From NCBI RefSeq assembly GCF_034653355.1, contig NZ_JAYEER010000001.1:806001-870000 (forward strand): 64,000 nucleotides of DNA, given 5' to 3'. How positions within the stretch are numbered: position 1 is the first letter of the stretch; each line of letters begins with the position of its first letter. Positions 60,711 to 64,000 of this stretch are shown here, piece by piece. Both the position numbers and the translations under genes were made by a program. This DNA is from Nitrospirillum sp034653355 (GTDB lineage Bacteria > Pseudomonadota > Alphaproteobacteria > Azospirillales > Azospirillaceae). The notes below the pieces were generated by a model. The model had not been told where the DNA came from, did not search any database, and was given only the letters and a program-made list of their open reading frames with translations.

Positions 60711-63700
60711 GTGACTGACGTTTCTTTTTATTTTCCCCGTCCTGATAATCAGTTGGAATTCACGGGAGAGCGTTATGTTTCAGGTGTGCTCGGCGGAATA
60801 CAGCATGAGCATTACCACCGCTATTTATTCGCGGCATCCCTGTGCCGGGGCAAGGACGTAATCGACGTAGCGAGTGGCGAGGGCTACGGCAGCTTTCTGT
60901 TGGGCCAGGTCGCGCGATCCGTAACTGGTATCGATATCGATCAGCCGGCGGTGGATTTCGCCAACGCCCACTATGGTTCGGACAACGTGCGTTATCGCCA
61001 CGGCGATGCTGCGCATCTGGATCTGCCCGATGCGTCCATTGATGTTGTTGTCAGCTTCGAGACGCTTGAGCATTTTCAAGAACAAGAGCGATTTATTGAG
61101 AATGTCGCCCGTATACTGCGGCATGATGGATTACTGATTATCTCTTCTCCGAACCGTGACGTTTATACTGAGGCGGCAGACTACCATAATCCCTTTCATT
61201 GTCGTGAACTGAACCGGCAGGAATTTGAAGACCTGTTGGCTACTCACTTCCCGAATGTTCGTATCTTCGAGCAGCGCGCCTTGACGGGCTCGGTTATTTT
61301 GGGGGCGGACGGCGTCGCGGAACCTGCAATCGAAGGATACGAAACGGAGGACGGCACCCATTTCAAAAAGTCGTCCGGCGTCCCCAACCCGCCTTATTAT
61401 ATCGCCATAGCCACGCGCCACGCGCTGCCCACCGTCTTGAACAGTGTGATGCAGTCGCCGGTGCACGAAATGGCGCTGGAGACGGCGCTGGCATCCGCAC
61501 AAGGTAAGATGGGGGAGCTGTATGATGAGATTTCGCGCGTTAATGGCGAATTCGCTCTGCGCGAGGCGGAGGTCGAACGCCTGAACGGCGAGATCAACCG
61601 CATCAATGGCGAGTTCGCGCTGCGTGAGGCGGAGATCGCGCGGCTGAACGGCGAGATCAGCCGCATCAATGGCGAATTCGCTCTGCGTGAGGCGGAGATC
61701 GCGCGGCTGAACGGCGAGATCAGCCGCATCAATGGCGAATTCGCTCTGCGTGAGACGGAGATCGCGCGGCTGAACGGCGAGATCAGCCGCATCAATGGCG
61801 AGTTCGCGCTGCGTGAGGCGGAGATCGCGCGGCTGAACGGCGAGATCAGCCGCGTCAATGACGAGTTCGCGTTGCGTGAGGCGGAGATCGCGCGGCTGAA
61901 CGGCGAGATCAGTCGCATCAATGGCGAGTTCGCGCTGCGTGAGGCTGAGATCGCGCGGCTGAATGGCGAGATCAGTCGCATCAATGGCGAGGTCACGGCG
62001 CGCGAGACGGAAATCACACGGCTGAATGGCGAGATTTCCCATCGCGATGGTGAGATCAGCCGCATCAACGGTGAGCTCGCGCTGCGTAAGGCGGAAGTCG
62101 CGGGGCTGAACGATGATCTTTCCAGCCGGGATGTTGAGCTCGCCCGCTTGAAGGCCAATGCCTTTGAACGGGATAAGCGCCAAGTGTTTATGAGCCGTGA
62201 AATCAACCGCCATTTGGCGACCATTAATGCCCGTGACGGCGAGTTGCTGAACCGGGACCATGAAATGAGCCGGCTGGCGCAGGAAGCCGCCGACATTGGC
62301 GCCCAGCTTGTCGCCCGGGACGCAGTTCTCGCGGCCCTATACGGGTCGGCGTCTTGGCGGTTCACGGCGCCTTTGCGCCTGGCGGGGAAAGTCAGCCGCC
62401 GGGTCCTGCGGTCCGGTGCTTCTGTCCGGTTGAGGCTGTTCATGGGCTGGCTGGTCACCGGCCAGTTGCAGGCCCGCCTGAAGGAACGCCGGCTGGTCAG
62501 ATTTATCAACGCGAGCGGCGTGTTCGATACCGACTTCTATCTGTCCCAATATCCAGACGTGGCGGCCTCGGGGGTAGTGCCGGTTCTGCACTATGTCGCC
62601 TGGGGGGCGGCGGAGGGCCGTCAGCCCAATGCGTGGTTCCATAGGACAGGCTACGTGGCGAAGGGCGACAATCCCCTCGTGCGATGGATCGGCGATCGCC
62701 GGCGGCAAGGGCTGCCGATCGTGGACGCTGGTTCGGCGCCGGCTGACGGGACCGTCATTGAGGACGGGCCGGCCACGTCCCTCGTGTCCAACGCGTCCTG
62801 GCCGCGCTTCGCGCCTGCGGACCATCCGGAGGTTACCGTTCTGCTTTTAGGCGGCGACCCCGAAGGCGCCCGTGCTTCGCTGGTTTCGCTGGGTGACGAG
62901 TTAATCAAGGTCGTTGCCGTGGCCGAATGGGCTGCAGATCCGGCGTGGAAGCAGCAGTGCAATTCGGCGGGCATTGAAGTCGCCGACACCGGGGAGCAAT
63001 CCTTACCCGCAGTGATCAACCGTTCCATTCTGGCGTCGGGCAGCCCGCAACTCTTGTTGCTGACAGCCGGTACCCAGTTGGCGCCGGGCTGGCGGGACGC
63101 CTTGACGCAGGCTCAGGCGCTTTTTCCGCAGGCTGGCCTCGTGACCGCCTGTCACCTGACGGAGGATGGTCGCGTGGCCGCCGCGGGCCTATGCATCCAT
63201 GCGGATGGCACCATATCGCCCAACGCGGCCGGCCTCCCTGCTGACCACTACGCCGTCGCTTCGGTGCAGGATGTCGATGGGGCTGGTTCCGGCGCCCTGT
63301 TCATCGCCCGGTCGCTGTGGCAGGAGGTCGGAGGGCTGTCGGAAGACTATCTGGGCTTGGGTTATGCGCTGGCCGATTTCTCGATGCGGTTGCGCGATGT
63401 CAACCGCGCGACCGTGTGCCAACCCTTCGCGCCCGTAGTTGGGGCGCCGCCTCTGGGGGCGCCAGAGCCCTGGACCTTGTCCCACGACCGTTGGCGGTTC
63501 CGGCAGGAATGGGCGCGCGCGCTTGGCGGCACCGGTCTGGTCTTGGATCGGCAGCTGTCTTATCGGGCGATGCGTCGGCCGCGAGTCCTGTTCATTGATC
63601 ATCTGACGCCTGAGGTGGACAAGGACTCCGGGTCTGCTGACATCTTCTGGTTCATGCGCATTTTCCTGGAACTGGGCTACGACGTAACCTTTGTTCCGGC

Positions 63701-64000
63701 CCATTCCCTTGCACATGCGGGCCGCTATACCGACGATTTACGGCGGTTGGGCGTAACCTGCGTTTGCGCACCCTATGTCGATAGCGCCGCCGGCTTTGTG
63801 GAAGCCCACGGGGCCGAGTTTGATCTGGTGATGCTGTATCGCGTCACGGTCGCCTGCCACCTAATCGACCCGTTGCTGCGTCACGCGATCAACGCTCGCA
63901 TCGTCTTTGACACCGTTGACCTGCACTTCGTGCGGGAGGAGCGGCAAGCGGTCATGATGCGCTCGCCCCAGATGCTAGAGCAGGCGAATTATACCCGCGC
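60711..64000 (+). CDS. Giant methyltransferase-coiled coil-glycosyltransferase fusion, 3' end outside window
   Basis: The frame is open from a stop at 60705 to the right edge, at least 1096 residues. Residues 1-240 are a type 11 methyltransferase (LEFTGERYVSGV, DVIDVASGEGYGSFLLGQ, VVSFETLEHF, ARILRHDGLLIISSPNRD). Residues about 255-510 are a coiled coil built of 21-residue tandem repeats. Then YGSASWRFTAPLRLAGK and FDTDFYLSQYPDVAASG (a spacer typical of glycan-assembly enzymes), a GT2-like region ending GALFIARSLWQEVGGLSEDY, and from about 960 a second GT domain (RPRVLFIDHLTPEVDKDSGS, LVMLYRV, IVFDTVDLHFVRE). No ATG is available; GTG 60711 is the first start. Likely synthesises and caps a surface polysaccharide, the coiled coil acting as a chain-length ruler (inference by analogy with WbdD). 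Confidence 0.85.
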   Translation, partial: MTDVSFYFPRPDNQLEFTGERYVSGVLGGIQHEHYHRYLFAASLCRGKDVIDVASGEGYGSFLLGQVARSVTGIDIDQPAVDFANAHYGSDNVRYRHGDAAHLDLPDASIDVVVSFETLEHFQEQERFIENVARILRHDGLLIISSPNRDVYTEAADYHNPFHCRELNRQEFEDLLATHFPNVRIFEQRALTGSVILGADGVAEPAIEGYETEDGTHFKKSSGVPNPPYYIAIATRHALPTVLNSVMQSPVHEMALETALASAQGKMGELYDEISRVNGEFALREAEVERLNGEINRINGEFALREAEIARLNGEISRINGEFALREAEIARLNGEISRINGEFALRETEIARLNGEISRINGEFALREAEIARLNGEISRVNDEFALREAEIARLNGEISRINGEFALREAEIARLNGEISRINGEVTARETEITRLNGEISHRDGEISRINGELALRKAEVAGLNDDLSSRDVELARLKANAFERDKRQVFMSREINRHLATINARDGELLNRDHEMSRLAQEAADIGAQLVARDAVLAALYGSASWRFTAPLRLAGKVSRRVLRSGASVRLRLFMGWLVTGQLQARLKERRLVRFINASGVFDTDFYLSQYPDVAASGVVPVLHYVAWGAAEGRQPNAWFHRTGYVAKGDNPLVRWIGDRRRQGLPIVDAGSAPADGTVIEDGPATSLVSNASWPRFAPADHPEVTVLLLGGDPEGARASLVSLGDELIKVVAVAEWAADPAWKQQCNSAGIEVADTGEQSLPAVINRSILASGSPQLLLLTAGTQLAPGWRDALTQAQALFPQAGLVTACHLTEDGRVAAAGLCIHADGTISPNAAGLPADHYAVASVQDVDGAGSGALFIARSLWQEVGGLSEDYLGLGYALADFSMRLRDVNRATVCQPFAPVVGAPPLGAPEPWTLSHDRWRFRQEWARALGGTGLVLDRQLSYRAMRRPRVLFIDHLTPEVDKDSGSADIFWFMRIFLELGYDVTFVPAHSLAHAGRYTDDLRRLGVTCVCAPYVDSAAGFVEAHGAEFDLVMLYRVTVACHLIDPLLRHAINARIVFDTVDLHFVREERQAVMMRSPQMLEQANYTR
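61545..62048 (+). repeat. Eight tandem 63-bp repeats encoding a 21-residue heptad unit
   Basis: Units start at 61545, 61608, 61671, 61734, 61797, 61860, 61923 and 61986. The consensus peptide is GEFALREAEIARLNGEISRIN; the first and last copies diverge most (AEVERLNGEINRIN at the start, GEVTARETEITRLNGEISHRD at the end). Twenty-one residues are exactly three heptads, so copy number can change without breaking the coiled coil. Confidence 0.95.

Noticed and set aside
61545..62048. Direct repeats considered as a CRISPR array
   Set aside because: The units are contiguous, 63 bp and in frame, with no unique spacers; no cas gene is present.
61131..62261. Repetitive minus-strand frame with RDLRLTQRELAIDAADLAVQ units
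   Set aside because: It only mirrors the 63-bp repeats of the plus-strand coiled coil, whose flanking domains are clearly real.

Overview
The window is GC-rich, densely packed bacterial DNA. The gene families suggest an alphaproteobacterium of the Rhodospirillales/Azospirillaceae type. That placement is inferred from gene content and base composition; there is no rRNA or other phylogenetic marker here. I see no tRNA, rRNA, CRISPR array, integrase or insertion sequence.

Layout. 1-3810 (minus): a four-gene operon that looks like a decaprenyl-phospho-arabinose type pathway (HAD-UbiA phosphoribosyltransferase, DprE1-like oxidase, DprE2-like reductase, then an NAD-dependent epimerase running off the left edge). 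4367-11240 (plus): an RTX calcium-binding protein behind paired palindromes, a protein of unknown function, a large two-domain glycosyltransferase, a methyltransferase and a frameshifted GT4 glycosyltransferase. 11407-16633: a secreted protein, a hybrid histidine kinase and a frameshifted membrane protein. 16808-29380: mixed single genes, namely a LysR/azoR pair sharing a palindromic operator, DUF1810, a lone pectate-lyase-fold protein, a multicopper oxidase, an M1 peptidase, a decayed chemotaxis-receptor remnant, a LysR/SDR pair and a MocR regulator.

29403-37925 is a sugar catabolic cluster: XylB-type sugar 1-dehydrogenase, IlvD/Edd dehydratase, DgoK kinase, DgoA aldolase, SGLT-type symporter, SMP-30 lactonase and FadR-type GntR regulator, with methylglyoxal synthase at its end. 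Read together they give a non-phosphorylating De Ley-Doudoroff route, most likely for D-galactose: transport, oxidation to lactone, hydrolysis, dehydration, phosphorylation, then cleavage to pyruvate and glyceraldehyde 3-phosphate.

37931-42311 holds two small secreted proteins and an M61 peptidase whose signal peptide is out of frame with the enzyme. 42650-51600 is an overlapping 5-oxoproline operon (XRE-cupin regulator, oxoprolinase, DUF969 and DUF979 transporter subunits, DUF2891, homocysteine S-methyltransferase, EamA exporter). 51691-54267 is hldE-hldD for ADP-heptose. 55973-59564 is an aldehyde dehydrogenase, acyl-CoA dehydrogenase and 3-hydroxyisobutyrate dehydrogenase set resembling valine catabolism. 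From 59600 the composition turns AT-richer: a sulfotransferase, then a very large methyltransferase/coiled-coil/glycosyltransferase fusion that leaves the window on the right and carries eight tandem 63-bp repeats.

The most notable non-obvious signals are a minus-strand transcription unit at about 55608-55326 with a near-consensus promoter and strong terminator but no convincing gene (candidate small RNA); three genes broken by single frameshifts (two at G tracts, one inside a signal peptide); the PAS/MCP receptor remnant; and the repeat-bearing fusion protein at the right edge.
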